Assembly (NCBI RefSeq): GCF_900128505.1
Contig: NZ_LT669941.1
Coordinates: forward strand, 1,351,526-1,415,525
Source of the DNA: Parabacteroides timonensis
GTDB taxonomy: Bacteria > Bacteroidota > Bacteroidia > Bacteroidales > Tannerellaceae
DNA: 64,000 bases
Direction of reading: 5' to 3'
Under the pieces are notes generated by a model. It searched no databases. It saw nothing but the letters and a program-made list of their open reading frames with translations, and was not told the DNA's origin. Positions within the stretch are counted from its first letter, which is position 1, and each line of letters starts with the position of its first letter. Shown piece by piece: positions 46,330 to 55,430 of this stretch. The position numbers and the translations under genes are program-made.

Positions 46330-47538
46330 TTAATCCAGTAGCCAATCGGCCCTCAATACCGGCGAATGCGCCAGTAAAAGCGTTACTTTCGCCAGACGTT
46401 TGTGAAGAGGTAACATACGCGCCAGTAACTCTGTACGTTCCGTTACTGTTAGAGCCAGGCGCAATTCTGCCAACAGTTGCCTGAGCTGCCTCAATAAATT
46501 AGCTTCGTAAATTTCCAAACGGCTGAAGCGGGTCGCTTTCTTTATATAACCAACATACTCTATCGCGCCTAGCATTGCCAACAGGGAATCCGGATCGTGC
46601 CCCGGTTCCAGAAGGATCTGTCCCACTGAAAAACCTTTTCCCGATAAAAAGCAAGCCGCTTTGAATCCGTTCACCTGTCCGGCGCGATCGCCGTCGAGCA
46701 TCATCAGAACACAATGGGTGTACCGCCAGAGCAAAGAAGCATGCTGTTCGGTCAATGCAGTTCCGCATAATGCCACCGTATTCCGGAAACCGGTCGCATG
46801 CATGGCCAGTACATCTTTATAGCCTTCAGTGACATAAACAAAACCATGTTGGCGGATCGCTTCACCGGCCTGATACAAACCATATAATATCTCACTTTTA
46901 TGATACACCGGACTATCGGAAGAATTAACATACTTATGGATATCCGCACCTTTTGTCTCTCCCCGGTAACGACCGGCAAAAGCTACCGGATCACCCCGTT
47001 CGTTGCGTATAGGAAAGATTAGGCGGTTGCAAAAATTACTGTAATCGCGAGGCAAGGAAGAAGGGCCGATTCCTACTTCAAAGCCCTTATATGTTTCACG
47101 CAACAGCTCCTCTTCCGGAATATATTCTTCCAGCCAATCGAGCATCATCCGGTGGTTGCGAAGCAGATTTTTTATATGAAACGGACTTACTAACTCACCC
47201 GGTACCGATTGTTTCTTTTTCGCTACCGGAGGATATTTTACCGGCCGGTAGTCACCCTCATCCGACAATCCGTACCAATCGGCCAGCTTCTTCAACGCTT
47301 CCTGAAAGCTGCATCCCTCCATTTTTTCAACGAATTTGAACAGATCGCCCCCTTCGCCACAGGCAAAGCATTTATAGTACTGTTCTTTCACATTCACATG
47401 CAGCGAAGGATGACGGTCGTCGTGAAAAGGACAAAGCCCCAATATTATTTTTGCAAAACCACCTCTTTGTAATGGCAGATAACGCCCTACCACCTCTTCC
47501 AGTCTTGCAATTGATAGTATTTTATCTTTAAGGTTCAT
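46330..47538 (-). CDS. Short DnaG-like DNA primase
   Basis: 402 aa from the ATG at 47,538 (MNLKDKILSIARLEEVVGRY); an earlier ATG at 47,562 would overlap the FkbM gene by 23 bases. The CHC2 zinc ribbon is C36-x2-H39...C57-x2-C60. TOPRIM motifs are TEGYKDVLAMH and MLDGDRAGQ. DnaG proteins usually have about 600-650 residues. Here the C-terminal helicase-binding region is reduced to a short leucine/arginine-rich helical tail. Together with the DnaB gene it makes a primase-helicase pair that is not the housekeeping set. Confidence 0.88.
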   Translation of the reverse strand: MNLKDKILSIARLEEVVGRYLPLQRGGFAKIILGLCPFHDDRHPSLHVNVKEQYYKCFACGEGGDLFKFVEKMEGCSFQEALKKLADWYGLSDEGDYRPVKYPPVAKKKQSVPGELVSPFHIKNLLRNHRMMLDWLEEYIPEEELLRETYKGFEVGIGPSSLPRDYSNFCNRLIFPIRNERGDPVAFAGRYRGETKGADIHKYVNSSDSPVYHKSEILYGLYQAGEAIRQHGFVYVTEGYKDVLAMHATGFRNTVALCGTALTEQHASLLWRYTHCVLMMLDGDRAGQVNGFKAACFLSGKGFSVGQILLEPGHDPDSLLAMLGAIEYVGYIKKATRFSRLEIYEANLLRQLRQLLAELRLALTVTERTELLARMLPLHKRLAKVTLLLAHSPVLRADWLLD

Positions 47539-47539
47539 A

Positions 47540-48379
47540 TCATCTTCGGGCATGCGTATCATACCATCCCGGTGAAGAAATTAAAATTCCTAGTATACGA
47601 TAATAAATTTTACCAAGCAGATATTTGCGCCATCTATAAAATCTGTCATCTTTATATAAGAGATATTTCAAAAAAATCCAACGATATTTTTGTATAGCTT
47701 TCTTTCTGTCTATCCAGCCATATTCTGGTAAATCATTTCCAAAAAGTCCGGATGAAGCATTTGTGAATACATGTTCTACATGTATTCCTTCTTTTGTAAT
47801 AAAAGAAGTTTTTGAATAAGGAATTTCCGCTTGATTTATTACTTGAAATGAATTATAACCCAATTTACACAACAGATCAAATTCTCTTTTTAAAGCCTCA
47901 AAGTCGACTTTATTCGATTCCAACGAAATATAATTTGGTTTTTCTGAAAAAGAAAGTAGTGCTTTCAGACAAAGAACATCCATGCCCTCAATATCTATTT
48001 TCAAATAATGAGGAATTCCATATCTATTTAAGCATGCTGCAAAATCGATAACAGAAGCTTCTATAATAGAACTCGGTTTATCACATCGTTCATTTCTGTC
48101 TACCCAATTCTGGCAAACAGTTCCCCATTGATTGTTCCCTTTATTTTTAAAAAAGGTCACTTTATCAGTACTCTCTGTCATTACCTCCGTATCAACTATA
48201 GCACCTTCAACTATAATCAACTGCCCCGTTTTTATAGCATCACTAAATCTATCCCGGCAGAATGCGACCAATTCAGGATCAGCTTCAAAAGCAATGACAT
48301 TAAACCCTTTTTTGAGATAGAAATTAGTATCATCACCATTGCACATCCCAACATCATAAATCAAATTTTTTTGTATCAT
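47540..48379 (-). CDS. FkbM-family methyltransferase
   Basis: 279 aa. The SAM-binding motif YDVGMCNGDDTNFYLKKG and VIAFEADPELVAFCRDR, and FkbM-type LKIDIEGMDVLCLKAL are present. It likely O-methylates a sugar of the polysaccharide. It sits between dnaB and the primase gene, showing how the replication genes are interleaved with decoration genes. Confidence 0.9.
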   Translation of the reverse strand: MIQKNLIYDVGMCNGDDTNFYLKKGFNVIAFEADPELVAFCRDRFSDAIKTGQLIIVEGAIVDTEVMTESTDKVTFFKNKGNNQWGTVCQNWVDRNERCDKPSSIIEASVIDFAACLNRYGIPHYLKIDIEGMDVLCLKALLSFSEKPNYISLESNKVDFEALKREFDLLCKLGYNSFQVINQAEIPYSKTSFITKEGIHVEHVFTNASSGLFGNDLPEYGWIDRKKAIQKYRWIFLKYLLYKDDRFYRWRKYLLGKIYYRILGILISSPGWYDTHARR

Positions 48380-48487
48380 TTCATTTAATTTAATTATTTA
48401 TAAAATCATATTCTTTCCATTCACTAACCTATGTATTACGGAGTTTAGATATAAGTTTGCTTAAACTACAATTACATTCTTTCTAAT

Positions 48488-49879
48488 TCATATCACCCTC
48501 GGATCATAATCCGTCAGACAAGTCATTGCCGGATTATACCGGAATTTTGCTACTCCGGTCGCCCCGTTACGATTCTTAGCCACTAATAGGAGACCGATGC
48601 CGTGCAAGTCTTCCTTTGTCTTCGGATCATAAAAAATATTGTATTTCTCGGCACGGTAAACGAATATCACGACATCTGCCACCTGTTCGATCGCACCCGA
48701 ATTGCGTAAATCACTCAGAACTGGAAGATGAAGTCCCTGCCGACGGTCGACCTCACGGTTTAACTGGGCCAATAGGATGACCGGGATCTCCATTTCTTCG
48801 GCCATCAGTTTCGCCTTACGGGCGATATTACCCAGCGCCAGATCGGTTGTTTCCTGCAATAGGTTCTTCGAGACCACGATATTGATCAGGTTCAGGTAAT
48901 CGATAAACATGGCATCCAGTTTGCCATGTTTGTTTAGCGACTGTGCCTTGGCACGTATATCTTCGATCGTATCTGAACCACAATACTCCAACGTAATCGG
49001 CAAACGTTCCAACTCTTTACGGGCTGCCTCCAATCGTACACGGTCGGAGGCCGATGTTCCTTTAAAGCGCAAATGGTCGGCATCGATACCGCTCACCATC
49101 GACAGTAAACGGGTGGCATTGTCCTCCTTCCCCATCTCCACACTGAAGAAAGCTACCGCTTTTCCCTGACGTGCCATACAAAGCGCCATCCACAGAGCAA
49201 CCGCCGATTTCCCCATCGAAGGACGTCCGGCGATCACCGTCAGTTCGCCCTCATAAAGTCCGCCAGTCAGCTTATCCAAATCATACAATCCCGAACGGAT
49301 GCGGGTAATCATTCCCGATTCGCGTTCCGTTTGTTCGCGGTACGACTGTTCCAATACACGTGCCGCCACCCCTCCGGCCTCTTCCATCGAAGAGACATGT
49401 GCCATCCCGTTGCGCAGCGAACCGGCCAACTCCTCCACTCCCGTCAACAACTCCGCCACATCGGCCGAAGGCAACTGGGCCTCCGTCTCTTTCTTTTTCA
49501 GTCCGTTAACCAGTTGGCGCAACGTATAACAGCGAACCAGTTCGTCGGCATGAATGCGGATATGGGCATCGCTGCGGACATCCAACAGCATTTCTGAAAG
49601 GAACGACAAGCCATTCAGCTGCTGGTACAAACCGTTATCCAACCGCGACATTTCATTCTCCACCGTCAGCATATCGACTCCTATTCCCTTTTCGACCAAC
49701 GACAAGACGGCACGGTAAACAAATGCGTTTCGCGGATCGCTGAACATGTCCGCCTGCAGACGGTCAGCCACATCGAAGACGGCATCCGGCGCAGTCAATA
49801 GACCGGCTATCACCGCCTGCTCCATCGGTAGATTTACGTTCGGAAGGATTTGCCGTTTAGTTTTTTGTGCTTCTCCCAT
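48488..49879 (-). CDS. DnaB-family replicative helicase
   Basis: 463 aa. The N-terminal DnaB domain has LPMEQAVIAGLLTAPDAVFD and the RecA-like C-terminal domain has P-loop GRPSMGKSAVALWMA (about residue 217), SVEMGKEDNATRLLS, the FIDYLNLI Walker B and LLAQLNREVDRR. It starts in a TGATG overlap with the HTH gene, so the two are translationally coupled. Because it is embedded in a capsule locus, it is probably an accessory copy. Confidence 0.93.
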   Translation of the reverse strand: MGEAQKTKRQILPNVNLPMEQAVIAGLLTAPDAVFDVADRLQADMFSDPRNAFVYRAVLSLVEKGIGVDMLTVENEMSRLDNGLYQQLNGLSFLSEMLLDVRSDAHIRIHADELVRCYTLRQLVNGLKKKETEAQLPSADVAELLTGVEELAGSLRNGMAHVSSMEEAGGVAARVLEQSYREQTERESGMITRIRSGLYDLDKLTGGLYEGELTVIAGRPSMGKSAVALWMALCMARQGKAVAFFSVEMGKEDNATRLLSMVSGIDADHLRFKGTSASDRVRLEAARKELERLPITLEYCGSDTIEDIRAKAQSLNKHGKLDAMFIDYLNLINIVVSKNLLQETTDLALGNIARKAKLMAEEMEIPVILLAQLNREVDRRQGLHLPVLSDLRNSGAIEQVADVVIFVYRAEKYNIFYDPKTKEDLHGIGLLLVAKNRNGATGVAKFRYNPAMTCLTDYDPRVI

Positions 49880-50373
49880 CAGTTCACCACTCCTTTCTGA
49901 CCGTTGTAAGGGTTATAAAAATTATTCGCCATATCCCATATGCTACTGCCAGATTCAGTCGGGTCGGTAGGATTTCCGGCATCGACAGGGGAGACGGAAT
50001 GTTGCACCTGTACCGATTGCTCGTAGTTCACCAGAGCGATCCGTTTGTAAAAACCGATATCCGACAGGATCAGGAAATGTTGTTGTTCCAATTTGACCAG
50101 ATGTTTTTTTACCACTCGCCGGTCAATCCCGGTCAGTTCCTCGATTTCGGTATAGGTGGTGATCCACTCACCCGGATGGCAAAAGAAAACCTGATCGTTC
50201 AGACAGATCTGTCCTTCGCTGAAATAAGCGAAGGTTTCCACGCAAAGCAATACCTTTGCCATCTCGCTCAACTCACGTCCTCCTGTAAAATAAGCCCGCA
50301 ACACGCTTCTACCCACTTTCAGGTAGCCCGACTTCCGGTAATCCGGCGTCATGTTTTCCTTACGTTTTTTCAT
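49879..50373 (-). CDS. Winged-helix/HTH protein encoded with DnaB
   Basis: 164 aa from the ATG at 50,373; a further ATG at 50,352 (MTPDYRKSGYLKVGR) is possible, and the frame opens at a TTG at 50,403. The central part (about 75-125) is a helix-turn-helix with wing: WITTYTEIEELTGIDRRVV then KKHLVKLEQQHFLIL. The C-terminus is polar. It is coupled to dnaB by a 4-base overlap, so an initiator or helicase-loader role is suggested by position only. Confidence 0.75.
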   Translation of the reverse strand: MKKRKENMTPDYRKSGYLKVGRSVLRAYFTGGRELSEMAKVLLCVETFAYFSEGQICLNDQVFFCHPGEWITTYTEIEELTGIDRRVVKKHLVKLEQQHFLILSDIGFYKRIALVNYEQSVQVQHSVSPVDAGNPTDPTESGSSIWDMANNFYNPYNGQKGVVN

Positions 50374-50690
50374 TTTTTTCCGCTTTTTAGTTACTAATTT
50401 CAACGTGACAGGTAAAAGCGCGCTTTTGTGACAGATTTGAACTTCTGATTATCAAGTTTCAGATCAAGGTTACAAAACATTACTTCGACAGCGGTTTGTA
50501 CAGCCTCTTTAATATAGAATAAATATTATTTATAATTAATACAAAGGGGCCCGATCAAAAATTTAATTCCGAACTCTCACGTCCATTTACCCGACAGCAG
50601 TAAATTTACATACGCCAGGCCATTCGACGGAGTACACGAAAAAACAAGTAAAAAAGAGTAAAGCACACTCATTCCCAGCGGATTATTTTT
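50374..50690. other. Intergenic region with a flanked palindrome upstream of the HTH gene
   Basis: The 14-bp perfect palindrome AAAAGCGCGCTTTT (50,414-50,427) is bracketed by direct repeats GTGACAG (50,405-50,411 and 50,428-50,434). It lies 41 bases upstream of the HTH start codon and could be its operator. The rest is AT-rich, with no -7 match on the minus strand. Confidence 0.55.
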
Positions 50691-51163
50691 TTATTTCTTG
50701 AATTTTAGTGTACTAAACAAGCACTTAAACTTTGTTAAGACGTCCTCATATTCAGGAGGGATCTCATAAAACCATTTACGAACCGTCGAACGTTCCTGAG
50801 AAAAGCGGAATGCACCATACAAGGTATTTGTCAATTCGGTCGGGTTGCACCCGATAATTCCCAATTTCAACAATACCGACATTAGAGCGATAAAAAAACG
50901 CGGATAATGTACATCCCGGAGCGGCAGATTAAATATCTGACTTTCGTACCCGTAATATTGCATAATCGTATCACGATACTCGAGAAAAAAACGACCGGAG
51001 AATTTACACCATTGTTTATTGTCGACCTCTTCCGACTCACGCAAAAAAGCGGCTGTCTCCAACACGGTTTTTACCGGATCGGATTGTTTTTGCAAATTCT
51101 CTTTAAATGTCGGAAAAGATAACGGGTCTCCTCCCGCAAGCCTTGATAAATTTTTTTATTCAT
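50691..51163 (-). pseudogene. Hypothetical protein frameshifted at an A7 tract after the start codon
   Basis: The 134-aa open frame from 51,095 begins at TTG. A better start is the ATG at 51,163, followed by AAT and seven A (51,151-51,157), but that frame stops after 30 codons. With one extra A the frame becomes continuous: MNKKNLSRLAGGDPLSFPTF, then KENLQKQSDPVK into the 134-aa frame, about 157 aa in all. The whole stretch reads as natural protein. I do not recognise the family. It ends basic (FSTLKFKK) and lies upstream of the HTH/dnaB genes. Confidence 0.65.
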
Positions 51164-51300
51164 TTCAATTTAATTTAAGGCCGGGAATGAGTTGCTTATT
51201 TCCTAAAAAAAACACCTGACTTTTGATTTTAAAAGTCCCTTATTTTGTATTTAAAAGTCTGGTCTTAACATTTCAAAACACCCTTATTTTATAGACCCTT

Positions 51301-52455
51301 TTATTCATTCAAAACACGCAAATTCTCGCGTGCTAAACGAGGATTTTGCGGCATATATTTTCGGAAATAAGCAGTAGCAGATTCCTTGTCGCCATCCATC
51401 AAAGCCAATACTCCGAGATTATTATAAGCACGTGGGTCGTTTTCCACCCGACTCAAAAAATAACGGGCCGACTCTTTATCGCCCAACGCCAGGGATGCGG
51501 CAGCGGCATTCAGCTGGGCGACAACAGATGAAGGATAAGTATAAGCGGCTATCTCGTACACTTCACGGTATTGTTCCGTACCTGGACGATAGAGAGAAGC
51601 AACTCTGAGCAGTTCCGGCAACGACAACTTTTCAGGCTCAGTATATACCTGTTCAACCAAGCGGTGGTTATCCACAATAGCTTCCACAGCAATTTCCATT
51701 TCTACCATCAGCTCCATACGGCGCAAACGTGAGAAGAATGTTTTTTCGATATCTTTATACACCGTCCCCTTATCTATCGCTTTGAGCTGTTTGCGGCGGC
51801 TATCCGGATCGTTAGTCAACTGAAGGATTGCCTGCACACGGCTACCGTATGGCTTGCCGGATTCAACGATCAACCGTTGCAAACCATCCCAGTCTTCGCC
51901 CACCCAATCGATGGTAATCAGCGCCGGATCCGAGAATTTGAATTGCTTCTGCAGATAGTTTTTAAACTGGATAGCCCGGTTACCGGCCAGACGCTCGTTC
52001 TCTTTCGTACTGCCATCCGGCGAAGCATAACCGATCACACGGATTTTCTTTACATCCCCATTACCGGAACGAAGTAATGATTTTAATCGCTCTTCGAGCT
52101 TTGCCAACTCGGCACGGTTATTCCCGTATTTAGGGTTGACCTGAACGCTATTGGCCGGAAAATCGATATAGGCAGCCAGCTTCTCTTCCACGATTTTCAG
52201 AGCCAGTTCTTCTTCGGGAGTGATGTAGGTGAGCATCCGATTGTAGACCGACTGGGCATCTACCTGCCATTGTGGAATCAGAACGCTTCGGGCCGGCTGC
52301 TCCGAAGTTGGTACCACAACCGTTTCCACCTCTGTTTGTACTCTGTTTGCAGTTGCATAGACATCGCTGAATGTGGATTGTTTCCGGCTGCTACAAGCTG
52401 GTAGAACTGCCAATAAGCTGATGCCGGCTATTCCTTCTAAAATTCTTTTTCGCAT
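51301..52455 (-). CDS. OmpA-domain lipoprotein with TPR-like C-terminus
   Basis: 384 aa. The signal ends in the lipobox VLPAC. An OmpA-C-like peptidoglycan-binding domain (about 95-190) has RVIGYASPDGSTKENERLAGNRA, and a helical repeat region near the C-terminus has NAAAASLALGDKESARYFLS and NNLGVLALMDGDKESATAYF. It probably anchors to the wall in the periplasm. Its link with the polysaccharide is positional. Confidence 0.82.
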   Translation of the reverse strand: MRKRILEGIAGISLLAVLPACSSRKQSTFSDVYATANRVQTEVETVVVPTSEQPARSVLIPQWQVDAQSVYNRMLTYITPEEELALKIVEEKLAAYIDFPANSVQVNPKYGNNRAELAKLEERLKSLLRSGNGDVKKIRVIGYASPDGSTKENERLAGNRAIQFKNYLQKQFKFSDPALITIDWVGEDWDGLQRLIVESGKPYGSRVQAILQLTNDPDSRRKQLKAIDKGTVYKDIEKTFFSRLRRMELMVEMEIAVEAIVDNHRLVEQVYTEPEKLSLPELLRVASLYRPGTEQYREVYEIAAYTYPSSVVAQLNAAAASLALGDKESARYFLSRVENDPRAYNNLGVLALMDGDKESATAYFRKYMPQNPRLARENLRVLNE

Positions 52456-52471
52456 GATTTAATTATCTATT

Positions 52472-53461
52472 TTATGTTTGGTTACACAAATTATTAGTTG
52501 TATATATACCTCTCCTCTTAGCCTCGGCAGCCAGGGCCGGAGTTACATCATATCCGCTAATAACTTTTTCAACCGAGTCATCCAGATTGAATATAGCTGT
52601 CGAGTCTACCGATATGGCTTTTTTTATATCACATCCCATGAGAAACAACAATTCGAAAGGACAGCAAAGATCAAGAATCATTGCTGTCGGAAAATAATAT
52701 TGATAGTCTGTTCTTTCTGCCGGATGGGGTTTAATGATGACTTTCGACTCATCATAACCCGATAGCAATTTGCGGTACATTTCAATCTTTTGTTGTTCCG
52801 AAAAATTCCCCGATGAGAATTCTGTAAAAGGTTGCGTCAATAAAAAAATGTCATAGCCTGCCATTTTGCTGAAATCAAAGTCGGCCGGAAGAAACAACTG
52901 CTTTATTTCTTCCTGGCTCTTTCTATCCTTTTGATGCCACAACTGTTTCAGGTCTATAATTTCGACCTTATCAGCTATAATTTCCGGTATCGGCAAAATA
53001 CCGGTAAGATAAATTTTTTGCACATTTCCGGACAGTCCTAGCCAGGGATGCAGATCACCATACAAAAGCCTACTTATCATCGGTTTACGTTTCCTGTAAA
53101 CAAGCTGTGTAACAGTGGCTTCGCACTTATAAGAGAGGGTTCCGTCTTCCATATAAAATATATTTGTAAAACAGGATAAAAACTTATTAGTATATATAAG
53201 ATCTCCACCCAGAAAGACAGGTATATACCGGTTTATAAAAACAGAATAATGAATCCTTAAAAAAGAAATAATCCGATCTGTATAGGATATATTTAATAAA
53301 AACACAGCATTCTTCATACGGATAGCAACCGGTACAGGAAATTCATCGTGTATAAAAAACAATGTATCCTCTTTTTTATAAGGCTCCAGTAGCAGGTATT
53401 GTAACAGCGAATAGAGATTAGGCAAATAAGCAATCGCTTTATATCTTTTAAATAACTTCAT
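52472..53461 (-). CDS. GT52-like (sialyltransferase-type) glycosyltransferase
   Basis: 329 aa from the ATG at 53,461 (MKLFKRYKAI), one base after the upstream stop; an earlier ATG at 53,488 would overlap by 26 bases. The C-terminal half has VIIKPHPAERTDY and a Rossmann-like donor domain ending in SVDSTAIFNL. HP-motif enzymes of this shape include GT52 LOS sialyltransferases. The adjacent CMP-nonulosonate synthetase gene fits this role. Family assignment is moderate. Confidence 0.7.
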   Translation of the reverse strand: MKLFKRYKAIAYLPNLYSLLQYLLLEPYKKEDTLFFIHDEFPVPVAIRMKNAVFLLNISYTDRIISFLRIHYSVFINRYIPVFLGGDLIYTNKFLSCFTNIFYMEDGTLSYKCEATVTQLVYRKRKPMISRLLYGDLHPWLGLSGNVQKIYLTGILPIPEIIADKVEIIDLKQLWHQKDRKSQEEIKQLFLPADFDFSKMAGYDIFLLTQPFTEFSSGNFSEQQKIEMYRKLLSGYDESKVIIKPHPAERTDYQYYFPTAMILDLCCPFELLFLMGCDIKKAISVDSTAIFNLDDSVEKVISGYDVTPALAAEAKRRGIYTTNNLCNQT

Positions 53462-53462
53462 T

Positions 53463-54140
53463 TTATCGGTGGCTTTTATATTTCTCAAAATAATATTCTA
53501 CCAACTCAAAATCTTCCCGTGTGTCAATATCCAAAAAGCCGAACGGATGATCGACAATCAGCGAATACAGGGAATCTCCCCGGATACGTCCGTTCAATAT
53601 CAGGTCGCGGTGGCTGATATACAAAAGGCCGTTTTCGAAATAAAGCGTCTCCATATCCTGGCTGCGCTGGCCAAACGTGAAGTTCCAGGGAATAAATCGT
53701 CCTTCCGCCAAATGTCCCAGTTTACGAACCTGGGGAGTGACAGCGAACAGACTGTCGCATTTTTCCAATTCGATTATCCGCAAGGCTTCTTCCATCATAC
53801 CCTCCGGACGAAGCGGATTGGTGGCTTGTATATGGATCATGTAATCAAACTCCTTTCCCTCCGAAAGGAGTTCTGTTGCAGCATGCTGCAACACGACATC
53901 GCTGGAACACAGATCCCCCGACAATTCCACCGGACGCTTTATCACTACTGCCCCATATTTGCGGGCCACAGCGGCAATCTCTTCGCTATCGGTCGACACA
54001 TACACCTCCGTATCGGGTAGTACTCGCCGGCTATATTCGATAGAGTGCGCCAATAAGGGCTTTCCGGCCAAAGGATAGATATTCTTTCCCGGAAAACGCT
54101 TAGATCCTCCACGCGCCGGGATTAACATTACATACTTCAT
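53463..54140 (-). CDS. CMP-nonulosonate (acylneuraminate) cytidylyltransferase
   Basis: 225 aa. The CTP-binding MLIPARGGSKRFPGKNI, the STDSEEI segment, IHIQATNPLRP and FLDIDTREDFEL are the NeuA/PseF/NeuF signature. It activates a sialic-acid-like nonulosonate with CTP. The genes that make the nonulosonate (synthase, epimerase) are not in this window. The downstream GT52-like gene follows after one base. Confidence 0.92.
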   Translation of the reverse strand: MKYVMLIPARGGSKRFPGKNIYPLAGKPLLAHSIEYSRRVLPDTEVYVSTDSEEIAAVARKYGAVVIKRPVELSGDLCSSDVVLQHAATELLSEGKEFDYMIHIQATNPLRPEGMMEEALRIIELEKCDSLFAVTPQVRKLGHLAEGRFIPWNFTFGQRSQDMETLYFENGLLYISHRDLILNGRIRGDSLYSLIVDHPFGFLDIDTREDFELVEYYFEKYKSHR

Positions 54141-54572
54141 CGGATAAAAAGATTAGATCGGATAAAATGAAACCATTTACCCTTGTTAAATTAGTCGATA
54201 TGATTATTGCGAATTAAAATTGTCGCTTTATCGTATTTTTCAACCAAAGATTCATTTTGGTGTATTTATTTATGTTAGATTAAATGTATTCAAGTCAGAC
54301 TTATCCAAACAGAAGTTCAGCCTCCATGTTTATACACGGAACCACAAACAGATAGTTCTTTTCTTCTGGATTTATTCGGATTGTTTTGTTGATATTGTCA
54401 GTTATGGGTTCGGTTGGTTCCGGTATTATCAAATGTGACCGGTTTAATTATTGGCATATTTGAGCTATTTGTTTGTATTGATAATAGTGACAGATGGCAA
54501 CTGTTTCCCCTCTTTGAGAGGGGAAAGGTTACTCCCGACGCTATAAATTTATAGCTCACCTTCTTCTAATTC
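54141..54572. other. Intergenic region upstream of the cytidylyltransferase gene
   Basis: 432 AT-rich bases. A hairpin TTTCCCCTC/GAGGGGAAA (54,504-54,526) follows the nuclease remnant, and GCTATAAATTTATAGC nearby is a perfect palindrome. No -7 element on the minus strand and no plausible gene were seen. Confidence 0.5.
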
Positions 54573-54902
54573 TTAGTTTTCAAATTCACGCATCGCTACC
54601 GGTTGCCAGCCTTTATAGACGACTGCCAACAGACGTAAACGAGTATGGCTTGTGCTGCTGATAACTTTTTCATCGGAAACATAGCGAAGCAACTGGCTTT
54701 TCGCTTCTTCCAACAGCTTTTCAACATTCATCGTGTGATCGTCATGCTTCAGGTATTTCAATTCGATCAGATAAGAATATTGCATATCCGGATAATTCGC
54801 AAGGTTGGGCATCTGATATAGATCCGAAAAACCTCGTCCGGCTTCAAATTCCGGCCAAATAATGAAGTAATCCGTCAATCCGTAAGGTATTTTCTTTGCC
54901 AT
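54573..54902 (-). pseudogene. C-terminal remnant of an AAA-ATPase/PD-(D/E)XK nuclease family protein
   Basis: 109 aa with SDLYQM, SYLIELKYLK (the ExK of a PD-(D/E)XK fold) and a C-terminal VVYKGWQP. In the full family (AAA-ATPase-like followed by PDDEXK_9) this block is the last part of a protein of roughly 500 residues. The ATPase half is absent upstream, so this is most likely a truncated relic, though it still opens with ATG. Confidence 0.75.
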
Positions 54903-55012
54903 ATTCTACTTTATTTATTCAATTCAAATCCATTCCTTCTGATAAGAATTATACAAAGATAACTAATTTCCCCAAAAGCGAACTTCAATTTTCAACTCTC
55001 AATTTTCAATTC

Positions 55013-55255
55013 TCAAGGTTCGCCCAGAAAACGAAATATCTGCCTGGTTTGTAACGGAGTGAACTTGCGCTGCCCCTTACGCCAGCCGGCTTCCTTAAGG
55101 GCCGTTGTCAGACCTTCGTTGAATGCGATCCAACGTTTGATCGCTTTGGCTGCCGAGTCGGGCTGCAAGGTCGGATTATATAACAAACCTAGTTCAGTAA
55201 CTCCATAGCTTCGTACCGGTACATGTGTTTCCGCCTGTTCTGTATCCTTATTCAT
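55013..55255 (-). CDS. DUF4248 family protein
   Basis: 80 aa. It begins acidic and contains VRSYGVTELGLLYNP and an HTH-like C-terminal part (GLTTALKEAGWRKGQRKFTP, TRQIFRFLG). DUF4248 proteins of unknown function recur beside HU and amidase genes in Bacteroidales capsule loci. It is divergent from the HU gene across 231 bases. Confidence 0.85.
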   Translation of the reverse strand: MNKDTEQAETHVPVRSYGVTELGLLYNPTLQPDSAAKAIKRWIAFNEGLTTALKEAGWRKGQRKFTPLQTRQIFRFLGEP

Positions 55256-55430
55256 AATGCATTATTTTTATTTGATTTATGCATTAAATGTACAAAATAT
55301 TCTGCAATATCACAAGCATTTACGACTTACATTTCAATGAATACAAAACAATATCCGGACTTATCGATACTTATCCGTCGATAACCGGACAGAACTGGAA
55401 TTAACAGGAAATGCCTCTCCCCGACTGTCG

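Noticed and set aside
46330..50373. DnaB, primase and a glucosaminidase as evidence for a prophage
   Set aside because: No capsid, tail, terminase, portal or lysogeny genes are present, and the genes are interleaved with polysaccharide genes.
54220..54438. 72-aa frame in the intergenic region upstream of the cytidylyltransferase gene
   Set aside because: Composition is random-like (rich in Phe, Tyr, Ile from AT-rich DNA), with no promoter or domain.
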